NCBI GenBank assembly: GCA_944387905.1
Contig: CALXGU010000075.1
Coordinates: 1 to 7,164, forward strand
Length of the DNA stretch: 7,164 bases
DNA from: an uncultured Clostridia bacterium
GTDB lineage: Bacteria > Bacillota > Clostridia > Oscillospirales > QAKW01
Reading direction: 5' to 3'
Shown here: piece by piece, positions 1 through 6,917 of the stretch
How the letters are laid out: the number at the start of each line of letters is the position of its first letter
Position numbering within the stretch: position 1 is the first letter of the stretch
Notes under the pieces: model-generated
Told to the model about the DNA's origin: nothing
Seen by the model: the letters and a program-made list of their open reading frames with translations, nothing else
The model's database searches: none
Program-made: the position numbers and the translations under genes

Positions 1-2808
1 CTGCTTGAAATGCTCAATGACGCCTCGCACATACTTAAAGATCAGACGTTTACCGCCGCAATATCCGGTTCTGCGGGATTCGGACTGGCGCAGAGCATAG
101 ATCTGCCTTTTGTGCAGGAGGTATTTGTCGTAGGCAAGGTCATAAACGCTCTTGAGCCGGATACGACTACCGTAATAGAGCTTGGCGGCGAGGACGCAAA
201 GATCATATTTTTTGACGGCGGGACTGACGAGCGCATGAACGGAAGCTGCGCTGGCGGAACGGGTGCGTTTATCGATCAGATGGCAACACTTCTAAATATC
301 ACTGTTGACCAAATGGATAAACTGTCCCTGGAACACAAAAAAATATATCCTATTGCGTCAAGGTGCGGAGTTTTCGCCAAAACAGATATACAGCCGCTTT
401 TAAACCAAGGCGCCGCAAAGTCAGATATTGCAGCGTCGATTTTCCAGGCCGTTGTAAATCAGACCATAGCCGGTCTTGCGCAGGGCAGGAAGATAACAGG
501 CAAGGTCCTGTTTTTAGGCGGACCGCTGTACTACTGCAAAGGCCTTCAGCAGCGTTTCAAACAGACGCTCCAGCTGTCTGACAAACAGGCGGTATTTCCC
601 GAATACGCAAGGTACGCCGTGGCTTTCGGCACGGCGATTTATGCAAGAGAATGCGCGGATACCCGCGATTTTGACGGACTTTGCTCCGATATCGAAAAAA
701 GTCTCAACGACAAGCCGATCATATCTGCTCTTCCGCCTCTTTTTGAGTCTGAGCAGGATTATGAGCAGTTTTATCAGCGTCATGCAAAATCCGACGTGCC
801 CAGAAAAAATATATCCGATTACAGCGGCAAGGCATATCTGGGCATCGACTGCGGCAGCACGACGACAAAACTTGTTCTTCTGTCGGCCGACAAAGAAATA
901 CTTTATACATATTATTCTTCAAACCACGGCACGCCTGTGGATATAATAAAACAACAGCTCGGACAGATTTACGCACTGTGCGGGGATAAAATCACAATCG
1001 CCGGCAGCGCTGTTACCGGCTACGGCGAAGAGCTTGCCAAAAACGCGTTCGGCGTAGATATCGGGGTTGTGGAGACTATAGCGCACTATACAGCCGCAAA
1101 ATACTTCTGCCCAAATGTTGATTTTATACTTGATATCGGCGGCCAGGATATAAAATGCTTTAAAATCAGAAACGGAGCAATAGACAGCATCATGCTGAAC
1201 GAGGCATGTTCTTCCGGCTGCGGTTCATTCATAGAGACGTTTGCCAAATCAATGGGCTATGAGGTGGAGGAATTCGCGCGTCAGGCTCTGTTTGCTCCCG
1301 CTCCCGTAGACCTGGGCAGCAGATGCACCGTATTTATGAATTCATCCGTAAAACAGGCACAGAAAGACGGGGTCAGCGTAGCGGATATCTCTGCAGGACT
1401 GTCGATAAGCGTTGTCAAGAATGCCGTTTATAAGGTCATTCGCGCGGCGGACGTTTCAGAGCTCGGCGAAAATATCATTGTTCAGGGCGGCACGTTTTTA
1501 AACGACGCAGTACTCAGAGCATTTGAGAGAGAGCTCGGCAAAAACGTCATCCGTCCCGCTATATCCGGTCTTATGGGCGCATACGGCTGCGCGCTTATAG
1601 CAATGAGCTGCAAAGACAGCTCCATTATAACCAGGGACGGTCTGGCTGACTTTACGCATACGTCAAAAACTATTGTCTGCAGCGGCTGTACAAACCACTG
1701 CACACTCACTGTCAATACCTTTGAGGGCGGAAAGAAATTCATTTCCGGCAACAGATGCGAGAAAGGTCTGGGCAGTCTTGGTTCGGCTCAAAAGCTGCCG
1801 GATCTGTACGAATACAAGCTTGAAAAGCTGAACGCCTTCTGCGGCGGTACAGCCAAAAGAGGTAAAATCGGACTGCCGATGGCGCTGGGCATATATGAAC
1901 TGCTTCCGCTGTGGCACGGGGTGTTTACAGATCTGGGATTTGAAGTTGTGCTGTCCGGCGACTCCAACAGACGGGTGTATGAAAAAGGACAGTTTACTAT
2001 ACCGTCCGACACCGCATGCTATCCCGCAAAACTGATGCACGGACATATTGTCACACTGATGGAAAAAGGCGTCGACTCAATATTCTATCCGTGCCTTACA
2101 TATAACGTAAAAGAAAAATCCGCGGACAATCATTACAACTGTCCCGTCGTTGCGTATTATCCGGAGCTTTTGGCCGGAAACATCGACGGGCTGACAGAGT
2201 CTGGTTTTTTATATCCGTATCTTAATATAACCAACGCCAAGGAGCTTGCAAAAGGCCTGTACAAATGTCTTTGCGGACGGTTTGGCAATATCTCTTTGAA
2301 AGAAATAAAGCATGCCGTCAAAAACGGTTTGCGTCAGTATAAAGATCATATGGCGGATATAAGACGCCGGGGCGAGCAGGCGATAGAGTACGCCAGAAAC
2401 AACTCAAAGCGGATAATGATACTCGCCGGCAGACCGTACCATATAGACAGCGAGATATGCCATGGTATAAACAAGCTCGCTGCCTCGCTGGGGTTTGTCG
2501 TCGTAAGCGAAGACAGCGTCTGCCATCTTGCCAAAATGCCCAGCGTACACGTTCTCAACCAGTGGACCTATCATTCACGGTTATACCGCGCCGCCAGATT
2601 TGCCGCGCATAACTCAGATGTTTCACTGGTGCAGCTGGTATCGTTCGGCTGCGGCGTCGACGCCATCACTACCGACGAGGTCCGCCGCATCCTTGAGAAA
2701 AACGGAAAATATTATACGCAGATAAAAATAGATGAGATCACAAATCTGGGCGCTGTAAAAATCAGACTGCGCAGTCTTTTGGGAGCTCTTGAAATGAATG
2801 AAAGGTGA
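1..2808 (+). CDS. Acyl-CoA dehydratase activase: duplicated BadF/BadG/HgdC ATPase modules plus DUF2229/HgdB-like domain (5' end missing)
   Basis: The frame is open from base 1, so the ATG at 10 is taken as an internal Met and residues here are numbered from it. Homologous activases place a GIDxGSTT phosphate loop about 50-60 residues earlier, so the true start lies upstream of the window. Module 1 (about 1-215) has ELGGEDAK (57-64), NGSCAGGTGAF (77-87) and SRCGVF (117-122). Module 2 (about 276-535) has LGIDCGSTTTK (277-287), DIGGQD (375-380), NEACSSGCGSF (397-407) and SRCTVF (437-442). Cys80/Cys119 and Cys400/Cys439 match the [4Fe-4S] ligands of HgdC-type activases. A Cys-rich segment (C557, C560, C564, C583) leads into a DUF2229/HgdB-like half (about 619-925) with DTACYPAK (667-674), GRPYH (807-811) and a late FGC (879-881). 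In this family ATP hydrolysis drives an electron into a 2-hydroxyacyl-CoA dehydratase-like partner; the substrate of these large members is not established. It overlaps the next gene by 4 nt. The family call is very secure. Confidence 0.93.
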   Translation: MLEMLNDASHILKDQTFTAAISGSAGFGLAQSIDLPFVQEVFVVGKVINALEPDTTTVIELGGEDAKIIFFDGGTDERMNGSCAGGTGAFIDQMATLLNITVDQMDKLSLEHKKIYPIASRCGVFAKTDIQPLLNQGAAKSDIAASIFQAVVNQTIAGLAQGRKITGKVLFLGGPLYYCKGLQQRFKQTLQLSDKQAVFPEYARYAVAFGTAIYARECADTRDFDGLCSDIEKSLNDKPIISALPPLFESEQDYEQFYQRHAKSDVPRKNISDYSGKAYLGIDCGSTTTKLVLLSADKEILYTYYSSNHGTPVDIIKQQLGQIYALCGDKITIAGSAVTGYGEELAKNAFGVDIGVVETIAHYTAAKYFCPNVDFILDIGGQDIKCFKIRNGAIDSIMLNEACSSGCGSFIETFAKSMGYEVEEFARQALFAPAPVDLGSRCTVFMNSSVKQAQKDGVSVADISAGLSISVVKNAVYKVIRAADVSELGENIIVQGGTFLNDAVLRAFERELGKNVIRPAISGLMGAYGCALIAMSCKDSSIITRDGLADFTHTSKTIVCSGCTNHCTLTVNTFEGGKKFISGNRCEKGLGSLGSAQKLPDLYEYKLEKLNAFCGGTAKRGKIGLPMALGIYELLPLWHGVFTDLGFEVVLSGDSNRRVYEKGQFTIPSDTACYPAKLMHGHIVTLMEKGVDSIFYPCLTYNVKEKSADNHYNCPVVAYYPELLAGNIDGLTESGFLYPYLNITNAKELAKGLYKCLCGRFGNISLKEIKHAVKNGLRQYKDHMADIRRRGEQAIEYARNNSKRIMILAGRPYHIDSEICHGINKLAASLGFVVVSEDSVCHLAKMPSVHVLNQWTYHSRLYRAARFAAHNSDVSLVQLVSFGCGVDAITTDEVRRILEKNGKYYTQIKIDEITNLGAVKIRLRSLLGALEMNER

Positions 2809-4094
2809 TAAGAATAAACAAGGAATATATTAAATTTACCAAAAAAATGAAAAAGGAATATACTATCCTTATTCCCAACATGCTGCCGATACATTTCAAT
2901 ATGGTGATACGTGTACTGGAAAGCTACGGCTACAAGGCTCAGATGCTGGAAAACGAAGGCCACGCCGTTGTGGAATCCGGTCTAAAATATGTACATAACG
3001 ACACCTGCTATCCGGCTATACTTGTAATAGGACAGTTCATAGACGCACTCAAAAGCGGCAGATACGACACTCACAAAGTCGCGCTTATGCTGTTCCAGAC
3101 CGGAGGTGGCTGCCGCGCGTCCAACTATGTTTCACTGCTGCGCAAAGCGCTGATAAAGGCGGGCTACGGATATGTGCCGGTGGTATCGTTCAGCCTGACA
3201 GGGCTTGAAAAGCATCCCGGATTTAAGCTGACAATACCGCTCTTGCATAAGCTTATGTACGCCGTGACCTGCGGCGATCTGCTCATGTCTCTTTACAACC
3301 AGTGCCGCACCACCGAAAAGGTCAAAGGCCAAAGCCGGGCCCTGCTTGACGCATGGACCGAAAAAATAGCGGCCGGCATGCGCACTGTCGGTCCGCTCAG
3401 ATATGAAAAGATCAAGGAGTACTACCGTCAGATAGTCCTGGATTTTGACAAAATACCGAGACATGACACAAAGCCTATAAAGGTGGGCATAGTAGGGGAG
3501 ATATACGTCAAATTCTCAAGCCTGGGCAATAACGGACTTGAACAGTTTCTTGTCGACGAGGGTGCACAGGTATGCGTTCCCGGGTTCCTGGACTTCTGCT
3601 TTTACTGTATATACAACAGTATAATCGATAAAAAGCTTTACAACATGACGAAAATGCCGCTGTTCATTTATAAATTCGCATTTGATTTTGCAAAGAAAAA
3701 GCAGCGGGATATGATAGACGCCGTAACTCAAAACAGCAGCTTTGAACCTATGACCCCGATAGAGAGGACTATATCCATGTGCGACGGATATATAAACCTG
3801 GGCGTAAAAATGGGCGAGGGCTGGCTGCTCACGGCGGAGATGCTGGAACTGTACCATTCAGGCACAAAAAATATCATCTGCACGCAGCCGTTCGGCTGTC
3901 TTCCAAATCATATCTGCGGCAAGGGCATGATACGCCCGCTGAAAGAAAGCCTGCCTGATATAAATATCGTAGCGGTCGACTATGACGCCGGCGCTACTAA
4001 GGTAAACCAGATAAACCGTATCAAACTGATGCTTTCAAACGCCAAAGAACTGCAAAGATCTCAAGACGAATTAAAGCAGCCGGTCCTGGTTTGA
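2805..4094 (+). CDS. HgdB-like (2-hydroxyacyl-CoA dehydratase family) protein, split-off C-terminal part of the large activase
   Basis: The protein has 429 residues and matches the C-terminal third of the fused roughly 1,400-residue activase/dehydratase proteins. Visible motifs are a NDTCYPA turn (65-71), QTGGGCRASNY (98-108), VGEIYVKF (230-237), GEGW with LTAEM in the second half, and CTQPFGCLPNHICGKG (359-374). Cys68, Cys103, Cys359, Cys365 and Cys371 are candidate iron-sulfur ligands. The start is GTG at 2805, overlapping the TGA of the upstream gene (GTGA), which suggests translational coupling. Just before the internal ATG at 2847 the reading IKFTKKMKKEYTIL resembles the linker of fused homologues as I remember them, so the longer start is preferred; the ribosome binding site there is weak. 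It probably acts in the cytoplasm as the electron-accepting or catalytic partner of the upstream activase. The reaction is unknown. Members of this superfamily include 2-hydroxyacyl-CoA dehydratases and double-cubane-cluster proteins, and the sequence alone does not decide between them. Confidence 0.9.
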   Translation: MIRINKEYIKFTKKMKKEYTILIPNMLPIHFNMVIRVLESYGYKAQMLENEGHAVVESGLKYVHNDTCYPAILVIGQFIDALKSGRYDTHKVALMLFQTGGGCRASNYVSLLRKALIKAGYGYVPVVSFSLTGLEKHPGFKLTIPLLHKLMYAVTCGDLLMSLYNQCRTTEKVKGQSRALLDAWTEKIAAGMRTVGPLRYEKIKEYYRQIVLDFDKIPRHDTKPIKVGIVGEIYVKFSSLGNNGLEQFLVDEGAQVCVPGFLDFCFYCIYNSIIDKKLYNMTKMPLFIYKFAFDFAKKKQRDMIDAVTQNSSFEPMTPIERTISMCDGYINLGVKMGEGWLLTAEMLELYHSGTKNIICTQPFGCLPNHICGKGMIRPLKESLPDINIVAVDYDAGATKVNQINRIKLMLSNAKELQRSQDELKQPVLV

Positions 4095-4110
4095 AAAATT
4101 TTTTTGTTTT
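4073..4110 (+). terminator. Weak candidate terminator at the end of the activase operon
   Basis: The arms AAAGCAG (4073-4079) and CTGGTTT (4086-4092) pair with one G-G mismatch around a six-base loop. They are followed by a short A-run and then T-rich sequence (4099-4112). The hairpin lies inside the last codons of the upstream gene and is weak. The T-rich tract and the change of gene content support a transcription boundary here, but read-through into the sigma operon is possible. Confidence 0.3.
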
Positions 4111-4149
4111 TTATGCAATAAAATTCGATTTCTGCGGATTAACATTATG

Positions 4150-4156
4150 AAAGGAG
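4150..4156 (+). promoter_or_regulatory. Ribosome binding site of the sigma factor gene
   Basis: AAAGGAG is a near-consensus Shine-Dalgarno sequence, but it ends 13 nt before the ATG at 4170, longer than the usual 5-10 nt. The nearer TTG at 4165 is in another frame and soon meets a stop, and no in-frame start lies closer to the site. The ATG at 4170 is therefore the best choice. A GTG at 4197 is the only other early in-frame option and lacks its own site. Confidence 0.65.
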
Positions 4157-4169
4157 TAAAACTGTTGCC

Positions 4170-4727
4170 ATGTTTTGCCTGACGTCAGCATTACAAGTGA
4201 TTACAGACTCTGATAACGAAATAATAGATCAATGCATCTTGGATCTTGCGCAGCAGCAGACTCATGCTATGGAGCAGCTGTACCGCAAGACGAGTGCATC
4301 AGTATACAGCTTTGCCCTTTCTATTTTGAAAAACACAGATGACGCGCAGGATATTCTGCATGACAGCTATGTGAGGATATACGAATATGCCCAGAGCTAC
4401 AAATCACAGAAAAAGCCTATGGCATGGATCCTTACCATTACCAAAAATCTATGTCTGAAAAAATTGAACGACAACAAAAAGGCAGCTGATGCAGATCCGC
4501 AGGAATTTGAAGACCTGACCGCCTTTGACCCGTCAGTCTCGGCGGAAAATAAAATCATCATAAATCAATGTCTGAGCCTGCTCTCGGACAGCGAACGGCA
4601 AATCGTGATACTTCACGCAGTTGCAGGCTTTAAACACCGTCAGATCGCCGGCCTGCTGCAAATGCCTGTCGCCACTGTTCTTTCAAAATACAACAGGGCA
4701 ATAAAGAAACTGAAAAAAATTCTGTAA
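4170..4727 (+). CDS. ECF-like RNA polymerase sigma factor (sigma-70 family)
   Basis: The protein has 185 residues, the usual size for an extracytoplasmic-function sigma factor. Region 2 spans about 25-100: DLAQQQTHAMEQLY, then the region 2.2-type segment DDAQDILHDSYVRIY (57-71), and the region 2.3/2.4-type stretch KPMAWILTITKNLCLKKL (82-99). A polar linker (about 100-134) joins it to region 4 (135-185), with SDSERQIVILHAVAGFKHRQIA forming the start of the helix-turn-helix and MPVATVLSKYNRAIKKLKK the recognition helix and basic tail. There is no region 1.1 or 3 and no C-terminal extra domain. It should direct RNA polymerase to a small regulon when released by the membrane protein encoded 15 nt downstream, whose ribosome binding site overlaps this gene's end. 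Its size and region 4 fit ECF factors rather than SigI, although the partner protein looks RsgI-like. I saw no convincing promoter in the 75 bp upstream, so autoregulation cannot be judged. Confidence 0.88.
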   Translation: MFCLTSALQVITDSDNEIIDQCILDLAQQQTHAMEQLYRKTSASVYSFALSILKNTDDAQDILHDSYVRIYEYAQSYKSQKKPMAWILTITKNLCLKKLNDNKKAADADPQEFEDLTAFDPSVSAENKIIINQCLSLLSDSERQIVILHAVAGFKHRQIAGLLQMPVATVLSKYNRAIKKLKKIL

Positions 4728-4732
4728 AGGAG
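4727..4732 (+). promoter_or_regulatory. Ribosome binding site that decides the anti-sigma start
   Basis: AAGGAG overlaps the last base of the sigma gene's stop codon. The in-frame GTG at 4734 sits one base from it and cannot be used. TTG at 4740 (7-nt spacer) and ATG at 4743 (10-nt spacer) are both possible. ATG at 4743 is preferred as the stronger initiator. The choice changes only one residue. Confidence 0.8.
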
Positions 4733-4742
4733 AGTGATTTTG

Positions 4743-6308
4743 ATGAAAGACGTTGAACTTAACAGAAAAATCAAAGATGCTTTCACCGCTGCCACCCCCG
4801 ATGTTCTGGATTCTGTTCTCTCTGACTGCAGAGAAAAGAAAGGAACAGTGACAGTTATGAAAAAGGAAAACAAATCAATACCGTATCTGAAGTATTTTGC
4901 CGCCGCAGCGGCCTGCTTTCTGCTTATGCTGGGAGGTATATTAGGATTTAAGGTCTATGACATGAATTATTCGGTAGATTCTACGGTGTCTTTAGATGTA
5001 AACCCCAGTATCCAGATCACCGCCAATAAAAAGGAACGCATTTTAGATGTCGTCGGCTTGAATGAGGACGGCAAAAAAGTAATAGGGGATATGGACTTTA
5101 AGGGCAGCGACCTGGATGTCGCCGTAAACGCGATCATCGGTTCGATGCTGCGTAACGGCTATCTCAATGACCTTGCAAACTCGATTCTGATAAGCGTTGA
5201 CAACATCGACCCCGCTGTAAGCTCAGCTTTGCAGGAAAGACTGACCCAGGAAGTAAACTCCCTGCTCCAGACCGAAAACTTTACCGGCGCCGTGCTCAGT
5301 CAGACTATTTCTTCTGATTCCGATATAGATCAGTTGAAAGACCAGTACGGCATTACCGCAGGCAAGGCTCAGCTTATACAGGAAATACTGAAAAACGATT
5401 CGCTGCATACATTCGAGGATCTTGTCCCGCTCAGCATAAACGAACTCAACCTGCTTATGGAATCCTCTGCAACTACTCCGGAAAATGTATCCGCCGTGGG
5501 TACGGCAAGCGACAAAGCATATATCGGCCAGGATAAGGCAAAAGAGGCGGCTTTGGCGCACGCCGGCTTATCCGCTGATGATGTAGCGTATGTCGAAGTC
5601 GATATTGACACTGAAAACGGAGTGCTGGTCTATGAGATAGAATTCAAATATAACGGTTATGAATATGACTATGACATAAACGCGCTTAACGGCGAGATAG
5701 TCAAGAGCAAAAAAGAAGTTGACGATGATTTTTCAGCCAATCAGTCAGGCGCTTCAGATAACTCTCAGTCAAACAATACGCAGTCGGGACAGGTGTCAGG
5801 AAATGTTCAGGCGGAACAAAAGCCGGGTACTGCCAATCCGTCTTCCTCGATTACCGAGCAGAATGCCAAGGAGATCGCTGTAAATCATGCCGGTCAGCCT
5901 ATTGATTCTGTAACCTTCACCAAGGTGAAAATAGATTACGACGACGGTATCCAAGTCTATGAAATAGAATTCAAGTACAACGGATTCGAGTATGAATATG
6001 ATATCAATGCTCAAAACGGAAATATAGTCAAGAGCAGCAAAGAAAAAGACGATGACTATAACTCTGAGCAGTCAGTCTCTACCGGAACCGCCGCATCGCA
6101 AATCACTGAACAGCAGGCAAAAGATATAGCCTTGAATCACGCAAACATATCTCAGTCCTCCGTAACCTTTATCAAATCCAAGCTGGACTATGATGACGGA
6201 ATACAGGTCTACGATGTCGAATTCTATGTGGGCACAACTGAATACGAATATGAAATCGATGCTTCAACAGGCGCTATTCTTGACTACGATATGGATATAG
6301 ACGACTAA
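4743..6308 (+). CDS. Membrane anti-sigma protein: RsgI-like extracytoplasmic domain and three PepSY domains
   Basis: The protein has 521 residues from the ATG at 4743. Residues 1-47 are a short cytoplasmic segment (IKDAFTAATPDVLDSVLSDC) likely to hold the sigma factor. Residues 48-69 form one membrane helix (YFAAAAACFLLMLGGILGF). Residues 78-190 match the RsgI middle domain: VDSTVSLDVNPSI (78-90), a NEDG turn and a helix ending near NGYL. An Asn87-Pro88 bond sits where RsgI proteins self-cleave. A helical part with ITAGKAQLIQEIL follows. The C-terminus has three PepSY-type repeats (about 260-330, 370-439, 454-521) separated by Ser/Asn/Gln-rich linkers and strongly acidic. The classical RsgI N-terminal domain that binds SigI is absent. 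The gene follows the sigma gene by 15 nt and ends before a strong terminator. Likely role: inhibit the sigma factor until an envelope signal triggers proteolysis. What the PepSY domains sense is unknown. Confidence 0.85.
   Translation: MKDVELNRKIKDAFTAATPDVLDSVLSDCREKKGTVTVMKKENKSIPYLKYFAAAAACFLLMLGGILGFKVYDMNYSVDSTVSLDVNPSIQITANKKERILDVVGLNEDGKKVIGDMDFKGSDLDVAVNAIIGSMLRNGYLNDLANSILISVDNIDPAVSSALQERLTQEVNSLLQTENFTGAVLSQTISSDSDIDQLKDQYGITAGKAQLIQEILKNDSLHTFEDLVPLSINELNLLMESSATTPENVSAVGTASDKAYIGQDKAKEAALAHAGLSADDVAYVEVDIDTENGVLVYEIEFKYNGYEYDYDINALNGEIVKSKKEVDDDFSANQSGASDNSQSNNTQSGQVSGNVQAEQKPGTANPSSSITEQNAKEIAVNHAGQPIDSVTFTKVKIDYDDGIQVYEIEFKYNGFEYEYDINAQNGNIVKSSKEKDDDYNSEQSVSTGTAASQITEQQAKDIALNHANISQSSVTFIKSKLDYDDGIQVYDVEFYVGTTEYEYEIDASTGAILDYDMDIDD
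5520..6305 (+). repeat. Three in-gene PepSY repeat units
   Basis: Units lie at about 5520-5732, 5850-6059 and 6102-6305. Each opens with (I/Y)xxxxAKxxAxxHA and ends with a VYxxEFxxxxxEYxYxI(N/D)AxxG hairpin. Units 1 and 2 align without gaps over 5628-5729 and 5955-6056: by hand count 79 of 102 bases and 28 of 34 residues are identical, and 11 of the identical residues use different codons. Units 2 and 3 share DYDDGIQVY. The pattern indicates duplication inside the gene followed by selection on the protein. Confidence 0.85.
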
Positions 6309-6331
6309 AAGCATGCGCTGTTCAGCAAATA

Positions 6332-6365
6332 AAAATGTCCCGTGATATTGATCACGGGACATTTT
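6332..6365. terminator. Bidirectional intrinsic terminator between convergent genes
   Basis: AAAATGTCCCGTGAT (6332-6346) and ATCACGGGACATTTT (6351-6365) are perfect reverse complements of 15 bp around the loop ATTG. The stem has a GC-rich core flanked by A on the left and T on the right, so either strand ends in a U-run. It lies 23 nt after the stop of the anti-sigma gene and 9 nt beyond the stop of the minus-strand membrane gene, and can end both transcripts. Confidence 0.93.
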
Positions 6366-6374
6366 GAACATATA

Positions 6375-6917
6375 TCAAAACGGCAGCGTAAAATTATATC
6401 CGATATCTAAAACACAGCACGCTGCGACAAACAATATCGGTACTGCAATGGCAGCTGCAAAAAACAACGGCATATTGAATTTATATTCCTTGACTTTTTT
6501 TCTGTATTCGAGCTGCTCCTCAACGGTCATATCGTTGAACAGTTCGCTTCTGACACGGCGGATATCTTTGTTAAGTCCCCATATCCCCATGCGTTCTTCT
6601 GAATTCGCGTCATTTATCTCAGACCTTGCAGTAAGCATGAATATAACGGTAATAACAATACACAGCAGCAGCGCGAATGTCCAGTTGAAGAATATACATA
6701 TCAAAATATTTGCAAGACTCGCGCCAATAAATGCACAGACGACCGCCGCAGGCGCTTTGTGCAACGTCAAAGACCGGCTGTAAACGACAGCGCGTACTAT
6801 GGTATACACTATCAGCAGCGCCAATACGGTAAAAAATATCTTTGCCGCTATAAGCGCATTGTCAAACGGCAGTATACCCGTAGCGTCACCTGTCAAAAAA
6901 TCAAATATCTCTGTCAC
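6375..6917 (-). CDS. Four-helix membrane protein of unknown function
   Basis: I do not recognise a family. The protein has 180 residues with four predicted membrane helices: about 21-45, 55-77, 79-97 and 150-170. The second and third form a tight hairpin turning at Asn78-Trp79. Between helices 3 and 4 lies a charged segment of about 50 residues (98-149) with EERMGIWGLNKDIRRVRSELF and a Glu/Lys-rich helix. Arg42, Arg48 and Lys54 in the first loop and the basic residues of the large loop put both loops in the cytoplasm, so both ends should face outside. There is no signal peptide and no obvious catalytic motif. The start is GTG, overlapping the stop of the upstream gene (GTGA) and preceded by AGGGGG with an 8-nt spacer. 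The gene is therefore probably co-transcribed and translationally coupled with that upstream gene. Opposing reading frames on the plus strand over this stretch have no matching features. Confidence 0.75.
   Translation of the reverse strand: MTEIFDFLTGDATGILPFDNALIAAKIFFTVLALLIVYTIVRAVVYSRSLTLHKAPAAVVCAFIGASLANILICIFFNWTFALLLCIVITVIFMLTARSEINDANSEERMGIWGLNKDIRRVRSELFNDMTVEEQLEYRKKVKEYKFNMPLFFAAAIAVPILFVAACCVLDIGYNFTLPF

Noticed and set aside
1663..2046. Minus-strand reading frame of 127 residues inside the activase gene
   Set aside because: It lies fully inside a strongly conserved plus-strand domain and its translation has no recognisable pattern.
2791..2812. Programmed -1 frameshift joining the two activase genes
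   Set aside because: There is no X-XXY-YYZ slippery heptamer in the proper frame before the TGA. A GTGA start-stop overlap explains the arrangement more simply.
3516..3857. Minus-strand reading frame of 113 residues inside the HgdB-like gene
   Set aside because: It overlaps a conserved coding region, has no ribosome binding site that I could see, and shows no domain.
4091..4124. Possible sigma-A promoter (TTGAAA at 4091, TAAAAT at 4119)
   Set aside because: The spacing between the two boxes is 22 bp, too long, and no other pair fits 16-18 bp. AT-rich sequence gives such boxes by chance.
4170..4727. Sigma factor as a true SigI
   Set aside because: It is too short and ends directly after a normal region 4, without the SigI-type C-terminal part. 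Sequence features are those of ECF factors.
5520..6305. Repeats as a CRISPR or mobile element
   Set aside because: The repeats are in-frame protein domains with codon-level divergence, unequal linkers and no palindromes or ends of a mobile element.
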